Part shown: piece after piece, positions 1-7,467 of the stretch
How positions within the stretch are numbered: position 1 is the stretch's first letter
Layout: the number at the start of each line of letters is the position of its first letter
DNA from: Opitutales bacterium
GTDB lineage: Bacteria > Verrucomicrobiota > Verrucomicrobiia > Opitutales > UBA2987
Length of the DNA stretch: 13,200 nt
Reading direction: 5' to 3'
Assembly (NCBI GenBank): GCA_021772555.1
Contig: JAJFLT010000265.1
Location: forward strand, 1 to 13,200
Program-made: the position numbers and the translations under genes
Notes under the pieces: generated by a model
What the model was told of the DNA's origin: nothing
Databases searched by the model: none
The model's input: the letters and a program-made list of their open reading frames with translations, nothing else

Positions 1-925
1 TGACATCGGGCTGAACATAATCGACCAGGTGCCGCGAGCAGATTTCTCCAAAAGCGTATTTGGTAAAGAGTCTTTCCCCGGTGGCTAGCGGTACAGTCGT
101 ATGGGCACGCAAATGGGCCAACTCGCCCAGGTCTTCCGCCTGTGTTGGTTCCTCCACGAAATGGGGCCGGTATTGTTCCACCTGAGTACAGAAATCCACT
201 GCCATGGTCGTGGTGGCTTTGCCGTGCAGGTCGATGCAAATGCGGAATTCGTCTCCCACAGCTTCCCGGATGGCTTTGACTCGGGCCACCGCGTCGCGCA
301 CCGCGAATTCCGGATTCATGATATTGTCAGGGACGCGGAGCATGCCGGCTTTTCCCGCCGTCCAGCCCGTTTCCTTGGCCTCGAGCCATTTTTGGGCCAT
401 CTCTTCGGGAGTGGCATTATTGCCGCCGGGCTTGCCATAAACGCGCACTTTATCTCTGGCTTTGCCGCCGAGCAATTGCCAGATGGGTTGCTCCAGAGCC
501 TGCCCCAGGATATCCCAGAGTGCAATTTCCACCGCGCTGATAGCCGAAGTGATGATGGGGCCACCCCGATACCGAGGCCCGCGATACATGGCTTGCCAAT
601 GGCGCTCAATCTCGGTTGGATCCTTGCCCATGAGATAGCGTTTGTGCTCCATGATGGCGTGGGACATAGTCAAACCTTTGGAGGGAAATGTGCCTTCCCC
701 CAAACCAACAATTCCCTTATTGGTATAAATTTTAACGAAAACATAATTTTCGTCACCCCCCTCACTGGCATGAACCAGAAAAGTTCTCAGGTCAGTAACC
801 TTGAGGTTCAGCGGTCTGGCTTTTTCGCGCATTTCGGCCAAAAGATTCGAGGGAGTGGAAATAGCTGTCAATGCAGCCATAGCTGATCCGCCCATTGATA
901 ATCTGAAAAAATCTCTTCTCTTCAT
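1..925 (-). CDS. Tat-exported galactonate-dehydratase-like enolase-superfamily enzyme, C-terminus beyond the window
   Basis: Reading from an ATG at 925 down to the left edge gives 308 uninterrupted residues; the C-terminus is missing. The N-terminus KRRDFFRLS followed by a small hydrophobic stretch (about residues 11-30) is a twin-arginine (Tat) signal, so the enzyme is probably exported. The barrel carries the enolase-superfamily ligands in order: D232 in IDLHGK, E258 in VEEP and E284 in TGERLF, followed by the QPDV strand end (305-308). H234 in the DxH motif, and the TGERLF-type context, match D-galactonate dehydratase (DgoD), where this His acts with a later His (not in the window) to dehydrate an aldonic acid. 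The substrate could be a different acid sugar. An AGGT lies about 5 nt before the ATG, supporting this start. The superfamily assignment is firm; substrate and exported location are inferred. Confidence 0.85.
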   Translation of the reverse strand, partial: MKRRDFFRLSMGGSAMAALTAISTPSNLLAEMREKARPLNLKVTDLRTFLVHASEGGDENYVFVKIYTNKGIVGLGEGTFPSKGLTMSHAIMEHKRYLMGKDPTEIERHWQAMYRGPRYRGGPIITSAISAVEIALWDILGQALEQPIWQLLGGKARDKVRVYGKPGGNNATPEEMAQKWLEAKETGWTAGKAGMLRVPDNIMNPEFAVRDAVARVKAIREAVGDEFRICIDLHGKATTTMAVDFCTQVEQYRPHFVEEPTQAEDLGELAHLRAHTTVPLATGERLFTKYAFGEICSRHLVDYVQPDV

Positions 926-1000
926 ATTAACCTGGAAATCCTTTCCTAATTTCTAAGGTTCTGGAGCCCTTTTTCAAATAAGGACCAAAGCTTTTTATTA

Positions 1001-1020
1001 CCATTCGTGCCCATCCGTGG
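1001..1020. repeat. Two-copy 10-bp tandem repeat, possible dispersed intergenic element
   Basis: CCATTCGTGC is followed directly by CCATCCGTGG, two copies matching at 8 of 10 positions, then TTTTT. On the other strand this reads AACCACGGATGGGCACGAATGG. From memory, similar ACCACGGATG/ACACGAATG strings recur between genes in many environmental bacterial genomes, so this may be one degenerate copy of such a family. The tandem structure is seen directly; the wider family is recollection only. Confidence 0.4.
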
Positions 1021-1155
1021 TTTTTCGAAACATTAGAGTGTACTTTAAAGTTTGGGATTGGACCATTCAATTAATGGGATTTGCACGACATGACCGAATG
1101 AATCAATGTCGATTTTTTGGCAACTTTATTTTCTTGATAATGGAGAGTTTTAGGT

Positions 1156-1187
1156 TTGAAACAATGTCCATCTTCTTAAACTATAAT
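1156..1187 (+). promoter_or_regulatory. Possible sigma70-type promoter for the nitrilase
   Basis: TTGAAA (1156-1161) and TATAAT (1182-1187) lie upstream of the nitrilase start. The -10 is a perfect consensus, but the 20-nt spacer is longer than the usual 16-18, so the pairing is weak. Confidence 0.25.
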
Positions 1188-1273
1188 AATATAGGAATTT
1201 TATATTTGAGAGAAAATCCAGAGTGCCAATGTGAAAAACCCCTTTAATGTGTACCATAATTGAGGTATGATTT

Positions 1274-2050
1274 ATGAGTATGAAATTAAAAATTGCACAA
1301 ATTAAAATCGTGCCGCAAAAGGGCCAGTTAATTGAAAATTTTCAACGATTGACGAACGTTTTAGTGGAAGTCGCTTCTGTTCGACCCGACGTGGTGATTA
1401 CTCCGGAGTGCTACCTTGATGGATATATAGTTACCGAGGATTCCGTCAGCAAAGAGGGGTTGGCCGATTATGCGATCGATCCCCACAATTCGGAAATGGT
1501 TGACGAGATATCGAAATGGGCCGCGGATAATCAGACATGGTTTATTTTTGGATGCATGAGAAAAACGGAAGAAGGCGTCTATAATTCTGCTTTGATATTT
1601 AATCGGGAGGGACAATTGGTAGATTTTTATGACAAAACCCATTGTCAGCGTCATGACAAAAAATTTATTTCAGGAAATCACCTGCCCGTGTATGACTCGG
1701 ATTTCGGCAAATTCGGGGTCCTCATCTGTGCGGACCGCCGATGGCCGGAAACGGTCAGAACTCTGGCCCTGAAGGGAGCGAACGTTATTTTCAATCCAAC
1801 TTATGGGATGCACAATGACATGAATCTTTGCATGATGCGCACCCGTTCATTTGAAAGTGAAATATTTATCGCATTTACACATGCCAAACAGGCTCTGATC
1901 ACGTCTCCTTTTGGAGAAATCATTAACAATTCGACATCCCCGGAAGAGAAATTCACAGTCAACGAAATTGATTTTTCGGAAATCGAAAAGAAGCGACAAA
2001 AGAGCAGGCATTTACTGGATAGGCGACCCGATCTGTATAAAGTGCATTAA
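1274..2050 (+). CDS. Nitrilase/carbon-nitrogen hydrolase superfamily amidohydrolase
   Basis: This 258-residue protein is a single-domain member of the carbon-nitrogen hydrolase superfamily, which cleaves non-peptide C-N bonds in amides, carbamoyl compounds or nitriles through a Glu-Lys-Cys triad. All three are visible: E45 in TPECYLDGY, K121 in FYDKTHC and C152 in LICADRRWPE. The CxDRRWPE string resembles the nucleophile loop of N-carbamoyl-D-amino-acid amidohydrolases (CNDRRWPE), so a carbamoylase or amidase is more likely than a true nitrilase, but the substrate cannot be read from sequence. The length is typical of the family and there is no signal peptide, so it should be cytoplasmic. The ATG at 1274 is preceded by GAGG at 8 nt spacing; a second in-frame ATG lies two codons in. 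A permease pair starts 75 bp downstream on the same strand. The gene is visibly more A+T-rich than the pump genes. Confidence 0.85.
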   Translation: MSMKLKIAQIKIVPQKGQLIENFQRLTNVLVEVASVRPDVVITPECYLDGYIVTEDSVSKEGLADYAIDPHNSEMVDEISKWAADNQTWFIFGCMRKTEEGVYNSALIFNREGQLVDFYDKTHCQRHDKKFISGNHLPVYDSDFGKFGVLICADRRWPETVRTLALKGANVIFNPTYGMHNDMNLCMMRTRSFESEIFIAFTHAKQALITSPFGEIINNSTSPEEKFTVNEIDFSEIEKKRQKSRHLLDRRPDLYKVH

Positions 2051-2077
2051 AGAATTGGATTTCTGGAAAAATAAGAT

Positions 2078-2106
2078 TTGATGCAACAGGAATTGATTCC
2101 GGTAAT
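2078..2106 (+). promoter_or_regulatory. Candidate promoter with palindrome in the spacer
   Basis: TTGATG (2078-2083) and GGTAAT (2101-2106) are separated by 17 nt, each matching consensus at 4 of 6. The spacer ends in a near-perfect palindrome, GGAAT-TG-ATTCC (2089-2100), as expected of an operator covered by polymerase. It lies 20 bp before the DppB-type gene, so the permeases may have a promoter separate from the nitrilase. Confidence 0.25.
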
Positions 2107-2125
2107 TTAATATTCTACTTAGGCC

Positions 2126-3124
2126 ATGCACAGCTATATCATTCGGCGAATCCTCCATATGGTGCCGACATTGATCCTGATCTCGATGGCCAGTTTTATC
2201 GTTATCCAACTGCCACCGGGGGACATGCTGACCTCGAAACTGGCCAAGCTTGAAGAGCAGGGGGAATTGGGTTCGGAGAGCGCCTTGGAGCAAGTCGAGG
2301 TATTGAGAGAGCGCTACGGTCTAAACGATCCGCTCTACGTACAGTATTTCCGGTGGATCGGGAATATCATCCTACATCTGGATTTTGGGGAATCGTTCAC
2401 ATTCGAAATGGATGTCATCGAGCTATTGTCGGAACGTATGGGGCTGACGCTCCTGATGACCCTAACCACCCTCATATTCACCTGGGTCGTGGCCATTCCG
2501 ATTGGGGTTTATTCCGCCACCAGACCGTATTCGATCGGTGATTATGGTTTTACCTTTATCGGGTTCGTGGGTCTGGCCACACCCAATTTTCTGCTAGCCC
2601 TGGTATTTTTATTCTTCCAAGTGAGCGTATTCGAGGTCCAATCCGTGGGTGGTCTCTTGTCCCCGGAATTTGTGGGCGCCCCCTGGACCCTGGCCAAGGT
2701 CAGGGATTTAATGACACATATTTGGGTTCCGGTCATTGTCATCGGAGCCAGTGGCACCGCTTCCATCATAAGGGTGATGCGGGGCAACCTGCTGGACGTT
2801 CTTGGGCAGCAGCATATCCAGACTGGCAGGGCCAAAGGATTGAGGGAAGTAAAGGTCATCGCCAAGTATGGGGTCCGCATCGCCATCAATCCATTGGTAA
2901 GCCGGCTTGGACTGGAATTACCGAGCCTTCTATCGGGCGCCGTTGTTACCGGGATCGTGCTGGGACTGCCCACTGCGGGCCCTTTGTTTCTAACGGCTCT
3001 GACCTCCCAGGACATGTATTTGGCGGGGGCCTTTTTACTTTTGTCTTCCACTTTTTTACTGGTTGGAAATTTATTGGCTGATATAGCCCTTGCCTGGCTG
3101 GACCCAAGGATTCGCTATGGATAA
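2126..3124 (+). CDS. DppB/OppB-type ABC transporter permease
   Basis: This 332-residue inner-membrane protein is the first permease of a peptide/nickel-type ABC importer (binding-protein-dependent transport family). It opens with the usual amphipathic start and first membrane helix (IIRRILHMVPTLILIS, about 4-20). A periplasmic segment carries the family motif RYGLNDPLYVQY (63-74), then further helices follow from about residue 105. The cytoplasmic EAA loop that docks on the ATPase is at about 228-257 (GRAKGLREVKVI), and the C-terminus is the typical LDPRIRYG. The length is normal. The start codon has only a weak AGG close to it. The stop overlaps the start of the next gene. No substrate-binding protein or ATPase gene is present here, so those subunits must be encoded elsewhere. 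The family call is firm; dipeptide versus oligopeptide, nickel or sugar-oligomer substrate is unknown. Confidence 0.9.
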   Translation: MHSYIIRRILHMVPTLILISMASFIVIQLPPGDMLTSKLAKLEEQGELGSESALEQVEVLRERYGLNDPLYVQYFRWIGNIILHLDFGESFTFEMDVIELLSERMGLTLLMTLTTLIFTWVVAIPIGVYSATRPYSIGDYGFTFIGFVGLATPNFLLALVFLFFQVSVFEVQSVGGLLSPEFVGAPWTLAKVRDLMTHIWVPVIVIGASGTASIIRVMRGNLLDVLGQQHIQTGRAKGLREVKVIAKYGVRIAINPLVSRLGLELPSLLSGAVVTGIVLGLPTAGPLFLTALTSQDMYLAGAFLLLSSTFLLVGNLLADIALAWLDPRIRYG

Positions 3125-4274
3125 GGAAAACCTGAAATCCGTTGAGCGAACCGCTGAACCTCCGGTTATGGAGGATAATGGATCACCAGCCGTTACCGCC
3201 AGCTATTCCCAGAAACGCTTGATCTGGAAACGGTTCCTCAGGCACAAAGCGGGTGTGGTGGGCGGCTGCATCGTCGTGTTTCTCGCTTTCAGTTTTCTTT
3301 TCGCTGAATTCCTTGCGCCCCACGATATTTCCCGCCGCTACTTTCAGTACGTATATCTGCCCCCTCAAGGCATCCATTTCTTTTCCGAGGACGGCTTTCA
3401 GTTGCGGCCTTTTGTTTACGGAATCAAGAGTGTGGTCAGTCAGGAGGATGGGCTGAAGCGTTATTACGAGGATACCTCGATCAAATACCCGATTTATCTT
3501 TTTATTGAAGGTGACAGCTATAAATTCCTCTGGCTTTTCGAGACTGACATTCATTTAATTGGGACGGGGAAAGATAATCCGCTTTTCTTGTGCGGAACCG
3601 ACCGTTTCGGGCGCGATATGTTTTCGCGCCTGCTCTCGGGAGGGCGTGTCACTTTTACGGTAGGTTTGCTGGCGATATGTCTGAGCCTGATATTGGGGAC
3701 GACTTTAGGGCTTATTTCGGGTTACTATGGCGGGATCGTCGATAACCTGATCCAGAGAACCATCGAGCTGATTTTCGCCTTTCCCAGCATTCCCATCCTG
3801 ATGGCGTTGAGCGCGCTGCTGCCGCCGCAGTGGCCATCCTACTTGACATTTTTAGGCATTGTAACGGTTTTATCCTTTATCGGATGGGGTGGGTTGGCTC
3901 GTGAAATCAGGGGCAAAACCCTGGCCATCAGCGAATCCGACTTCGTCCTCGCCGCGCGTGTCAGCGGTGCCAAAGACCGGAGAATCATTTTCATTCATCT
4001 ACTGCCCTCCATGTTCAGCCATATAATCGTTATTTCAACCCTGGCTGTTCCCGGATTCATTCTTCATGAAAGCACCTTGAGTTTCCTCGGGCTCGGTATA
4101 AAACCGCCTTTGACCAGTTGGGGTTTGCTGTTATCCGACGCCATGAATTTGCACGCCCTGAGTCTGTATCCGTGGCTTTTGATTCCGGGCGCCTGTATCC
4201 TGGTGGCGGTCTTGTCCCTTAATTTTCTGGGAGACGGAATCCGGGACGCAGCCGCCCCTTATTCGACTTATTGA
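3117..4274 (+). CDS. DppC/OppC-type ABC transporter permease with large periplasmic insert
   Basis: This is the partner permease, 385 residues from the ATG at 3117. I prefer this start because it overlaps the upstream stop as ATGGATAA, with AAGGA at 3106-3110 six nt before it; the frame stays open nine codons further upstream without a better signal. Residues 1-40 are cytoplasmic and helix 1 is at about 45-65. A roughly 90-residue periplasmic insert (66-158) precedes the conserved LCGTDRFGRDMFSRL block (158-172). The EAA loop is at 277-297 (VLAARVSGAKDRRIIFIHLLP) and the C-terminus is the usual LNFLGDGIRDAAAP. Classical DppC is about 300 residues, and the insert explains the excess. I believe similar long DppC proteins occur in other bacteria. 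It should form a heterodimer with the preceding gene product. Confidence 0.9.
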   Translation: MDKENLKSVERTAEPPVMEDNGSPAVTASYSQKRLIWKRFLRHKAGVVGGCIVVFLAFSFLFAEFLAPHDISRRYFQYVYLPPQGIHFFSEDGFQLRPFVYGIKSVVSQEDGLKRYYEDTSIKYPIYLFIEGDSYKFLWLFETDIHLIGTGKDNPLFLCGTDRFGRDMFSRLLSGGRVTFTVGLLAICLSLILGTTLGLISGYYGGIVDNLIQRTIELIFAFPSIPILMALSALLPPQWPSYLTFLGIVTVLSFIGWGGLAREIRGKTLAISESDFVLAARVSGAKDRRIIFIHLLPSMFSHIIVISTLAVPGFILHESTLSFLGLGIKPPLTSWGLLLSDAMNLHALSLYPWLLIPGACILVAVLSLNFLGDGIRDAAAPYSTY

Positions 4275-4299
4275 GGCAAGACTGCTGGCGGTTTTCAGG

Positions 4300-7200
4300 T
4301 TAATTCGCTGACTTTTTGTGCCTCGTCATACCCAGATCGCCAAGGATCGAGTAGAGTGCCGGTACCACAATCAGCACCAGCACCGTCGAGGCCAGCAACC
4401 CGAAGACGATGCTCGTCGCCAGTGGTATGAGGATCTGAGCCTGCAGACTACGCTCGGCCAGCAGGGGCAGAAGCCCGGCCACCGTGGTGAGGGTAGTGAG
4501 AAGGATGGCACGAAAGCGATCCCGGCTGGCCTGCGCGGCCGCCTCTTTAATATTGCGCCCTTCCTTCAAACGCTTCTGCACAAACGCCACCAGCAGTATC
4601 GAGTCGTTGACCACGATGCCTGCCAGCGAGATGAAGCCCATCATGCTTGGCAGCGTGAGATCGAGCCCCATGATGATGTGCCCCCAAATCACACCAATCA
4701 GAGAAAGAGGAATCGCCACCATGACAATCAGCGGCTCAATATAGCTGCGGAATTGAAAACTGAGCAGAATGAAAATGCCCATAGCGCCGATCAGCACACC
4801 CCGTAGCATTGAACCCTGTGTGGTGGATGTTTCCTCGGTTTCTCCTGATAAGGTTACAGCCACATCGGGATACTTCTTTTGAAGATCAGGTAAGAAATTG
4901 CTATTTAGATCGTCGAGAATCTGTGCGGTGTTGCCGAGACGCGTATCGATGTCGCCCTGTACGCTTACCGTGCGGCGACCGTCGATATGTGCGATCCGCG
5001 CCCACCCGCGCCCGGATTCCACCTCCGCCACCGCGGAGAGTGGGACTTGCTCACCGTTTGCCAGTGTGAGGTGGAAATTATCCAGGTCGGCCAGGCTGTC
5101 GCGGTTGCGCGGATCGAGCCGCACATCGATTTCAAAGTCTTCGTCGCCCACCTGGATTTCGCTGGCGGTTTTCCCGAAAAAGGCGGAGCGCAGTTGGGAG
5201 GCGATGGCGGAGGCATCCAGGCCCAGCCCATAGGCGCCCTCGCGCGGCCGGATGCGCACCTCGGGCCGCCCTGGTCGCAGATCGTCCGACATATCGACCG
5301 GGCCCCTGTAGTTGTTCAATTCCTCAGTCAATTCGATTGCGGCCTCCTTGAGGCGGTCGATATTTTCTCCCATGATGCGGATATCAAAGGGGCGTCCGGA
5401 AGGGGTAATGACCGGTTCGACGAATTTCAGGTTGATGACATCGGGCGGTTCTCCCGTTTTCTCGCGCCACAACGCGAGAATGTCATCGATGCGCGCATCC
5501 TCGCGCACTTCGGCGCTGAGTAGGTCGGCATTGATGGTGGCGACATGGGGTCCTGTCTCATAGGCGTCGGCGTTGATGTTGTATTGAATGGATACGTTTT
5601 TCACCAACGCCTGACCGTCTGGTTGGCGTTGGGTAAATTCCGCATCCACTTCGTCCAGTGCGCGCGTCAGCCGGTTTACGATTTCCTCCGTCCGTTCCAG
5701 CGGAGTGCCTTGTGGCAAAAGCACCCGGGTGGTCACGACGTCTCCGTCCAGATCTGGAAAAGCGGTAAATTTGATCACGCCGCTGGTCACCAGACCGATC
5801 GAAAAAAGAAAGATGAAAACAATGAGCCCCACAGCCGCATACCGCCAGGCAATCGCGAAGTCTACCATCCTTCCCAGATAGTTTTCCCGGATGTGGTCTA
5901 TAAAGGCGTCCAGCCGCTTGCGGAACCCCCCTGCGGCGGCCTCGTGACGATGGGCCAGGGAATGGCAGAGGTGATGGGGCAGGATAACAAACGCTTCGAT
6001 CAGGCTGACCGAGAGCGTGATAATGAGCACCGCCGGCATCACCTCGAGCACTTTGCCGATGGTCCCTTCGAGAAAGGCGAGGGGGCCGAATACGCAAATC
6101 GTGGTGGTAAATGAAGAGATCACACCCATGGCCACTTCACGCACGCCCTGCACAGCCGCTTCCAGCGCATTGCCGGTTCGTTGAAAGTGCGTCGCTATAT
6201 TCTCGGAGATGACAATGGAATCATCCATGAGCAGACCGATGGCGATCAGCAGCCCCACCATGGTGATCATGTTGATGGACAGTCCGAAAAGCTGCATGAC
6301 AAAGAAGGCGGCCATGAATGAAGCAGGTAAACCCGCCGCCACCCAGAACGAGTAACGGAAACCGAAGAACAACCACATTGTCAGGAAAACCAGAACCAGT
6401 CCCTGCATACCGTTTTTGACCAGCATGTTCAAACGGTCGGAGACGATGGATGTGGTGTCCTCTGTAAGCGTAAACTCGACCCCTGCAGGCATACGCGCCT
6501 GCTCCGTCTCCAGAAATACTTGTAGGGACTCCATCACATTCAGCGCGTCCTGCTGTTTAGTTTTTTTGATGCGTAGCAGGCCGGCCCGTTGGCCGTTGAA
6601 AAAAACCTTGTCCTCGTCTTTCTCAAAGCGGTCTGTAATGGTGGCGATATCTCCGAGGCGGATTACGCCCTTGCCCGCCTCCGCTACCACGACGAGATCC
6701 TGGAATTCCCTCGGCTTGCGCCGCTCGTCATCGAAACGGATGACCGTTTCACGCTCATTATTCTCAATTGTCCCCGCAGGTAGATCGATGCTTTGGCGCT
6801 GGATAACTCCGGCAATGGAGTCTACGCTGAGCCCATACTGCATGAGTGCGTTGGCGGGAATCTCGATGCGGATTTGCCGGTCCGAGAACCCGGATAATTC
6901 AACCTGCGAAACGAGGGTCTGCCGCATAATGCGGTCTTCGAGCTGTTCGCAATAGACCTTCAGACTGGTCACACTCATCGGCCCGGTTACGGCGAGCGTG
7001 ATCACTGGATCCGTTTTGTTCAGAGTACGAATAACAGGCTCTTCCGTTTCTTCGGGGAAGTCGTCGATGGCCTCGACTTCAGTGCGGATATCATTGAAGA
7101 ACTGCTCGAAATTGGCTCCGTCCTGCATCTCAATCGTCACCGTGCCGCTATTTTCTCGTGCTTCCGAACGGTACTCCTCGATATAGGTCACCGACTCCAG

Positions 7201-7467
7201 AGCGTTTTCCAGGCGGCGGCAGACGGCTTCCTCCACGTCTTCGGCCGTGGCGCCGGGATAGATTATCGATACCTCAACTTCTTTGGGCCGGAAGTCGGGA
7301 AACGTCTCGCGCTTCAGATTGGGGAGGGAAAAAGCCCCCACGGCAAAGAAACCCAACATTAAGAGGTTTGCGGCGGTTGGGTGTTTGGCAAAAAAACGAA
7401 CCATGAGCTTCCAGAAGTTCCAGGTTTTCAGGCTATTTGTCTTCGCCGGTTCCGGTGGCTTGGGCAA
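4300..7467 (-). CDS. RND-family inner-membrane efflux pump (AcrB/HAE1-like)
   Basis: This 1055-residue protein is a proton-driven RND transporter that would export drugs, lipophiles or other small molecules from inner membrane and periplasm. The family hallmarks are present: FFAKHPTAANLLM leading into helix 1, the RETFPDF stretch (about 53-59), YPGATAEDVEEAV (porter domain), the proton-relay aspartates D415-D416 in GLLMDDSIVISEN (helix 4), and a second large porter domain. In helix 10 the position of AcrB Lys940 appears to be N954 (GIVVNDSILLV), followed by D955. The start is uncertain. A TTG at 7467 has AGGAG 7 nt upstream and overlaps the adaptor gene by 35 nt. An ATG at 7404 would give a protein 21 residues shorter but has a poor ribosome site. 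It is convergent with the DppC gene, with 25 bp between stops. No outer-membrane channel gene is nearby. Confidence 0.92.
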   Translation of the reverse strand: MPKPPEPAKTNSLKTWNFWKLMVRFFAKHPTAANLLMLGFFAVGAFSLPNLKRETFPDFRPKEVEVSIIYPGATAEDVEEAVCRRLENALESVTYIEEYRSEARENSGTVTIEMQDGANFEQFFNDIRTEVEAIDDFPEETEEPVIRTLNKTDPVITLAVTGPMSVTSLKVYCEQLEDRIMRQTLVSQVELSGFSDRQIRIEIPANALMQYGLSVDSIAGVIQRQSIDLPAGTIENNERETVIRFDDERRKPREFQDLVVVAEAGKGVIRLGDIATITDRFEKDEDKVFFNGQRAGLLRIKKTKQQDALNVMESLQVFLETEQARMPAGVEFTLTEDTTSIVSDRLNMLVKNGMQGLVLVFLTMWLFFGFRYSFWVAAGLPASFMAAFFVMQLFGLSINMITMVGLLIAIGLLMDDSIVISENIATHFQRTGNALEAAVQGVREVAMGVISSFTTTICVFGPLAFLEGTIGKVLEVMPAVLIITLSVSLIEAFVILPHHLCHSLAHRHEAAAGGFRKRLDAFIDHIRENYLGRMVDFAIAWRYAAVGLIVFIFLFSIGLVTSGVIKFTAFPDLDGDVVTTRVLLPQGTPLERTEEIVNRLTRALDEVDAEFTQRQPDGQALVKNVSIQYNINADAYETGPHVATINADLLSAEVREDARIDDILALWREKTGEPPDVINLKFVEPVITPSGRPFDIRIMGENIDRLKEAAIELTEELNNYRGPVDMSDDLRPGRPEVRIRPREGAYGLGLDASAIASQLRSAFFGKTASEIQVGDEDFEIDVRLDPRNRDSLADLDNFHLTLANGEQVPLSAVAEVESGRGWARIAHIDGRRTVSVQGDIDTRLGNTAQILDDLNSNFLPDLQKKYPDVAVTLSGETEETSTTQGSMLRGVLIGAMGIFILLSFQFRSYIEPLIVMVAIPLSLIGVIWGHIIMGLDLTLPSMMGFISLAGIVVNDSILLVAFVQKRLKEGRNIKEAAAQASRDRFRAILLTTLTTVAGLLPLLAERSLQAQILIPLATSIVFGLLASTVLVLIVVPALYSILGDLGMTRHKKSAN

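Larger units (their letters stand above)
926..1273. other. AT-rich 348-bp divergent intergenic region
   Basis: This gap separates the leftward dehydratase from the rightward nitrilase and must contain both promoters. It is clearly richer in A+T than the flanking genes. It holds a short inverted repeat (GGAAA-tcc-TTTCC, 934-946) just upstream of the dehydratase start, a 10-bp tandem repeat at 1001-1020 and a possible plus-strand promoter near 1156-1187. An open frame of 76 codons at 1017-1247 has no recognisable protein character and I do not call it a gene. Confidence 0.6.

Noticed and set aside
101..886. 261-codon plus-strand open frame
   Set aside because: It is antisense to the galactonate-dehydratase-like gene, whose minus-strand reading carries clear enolase motifs and a Tat signal; the plus-strand protein has no family character.
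1017..1247. 76-codon plus-strand frame before the nitrilase
   Set aside because: Lies in AT-rich intergenic DNA, has no ribosome site or recognisable pattern, and covers the candidate nitrilase promoter.
3090..3116. Longer start for the DppC-type permease
   Set aside because: It overlaps the DppB end by 35 nt with no ribosome site; the ATG at 3117 has AAGGA at good spacing and a typical ATGGATAA junction.
4318..6955. Several 160-190 codon plus-strand frames opposite the RND pump
   Set aside because: These are shadows of a G+C-rich gene; the minus strand gives an uninterrupted 1055-residue pump.
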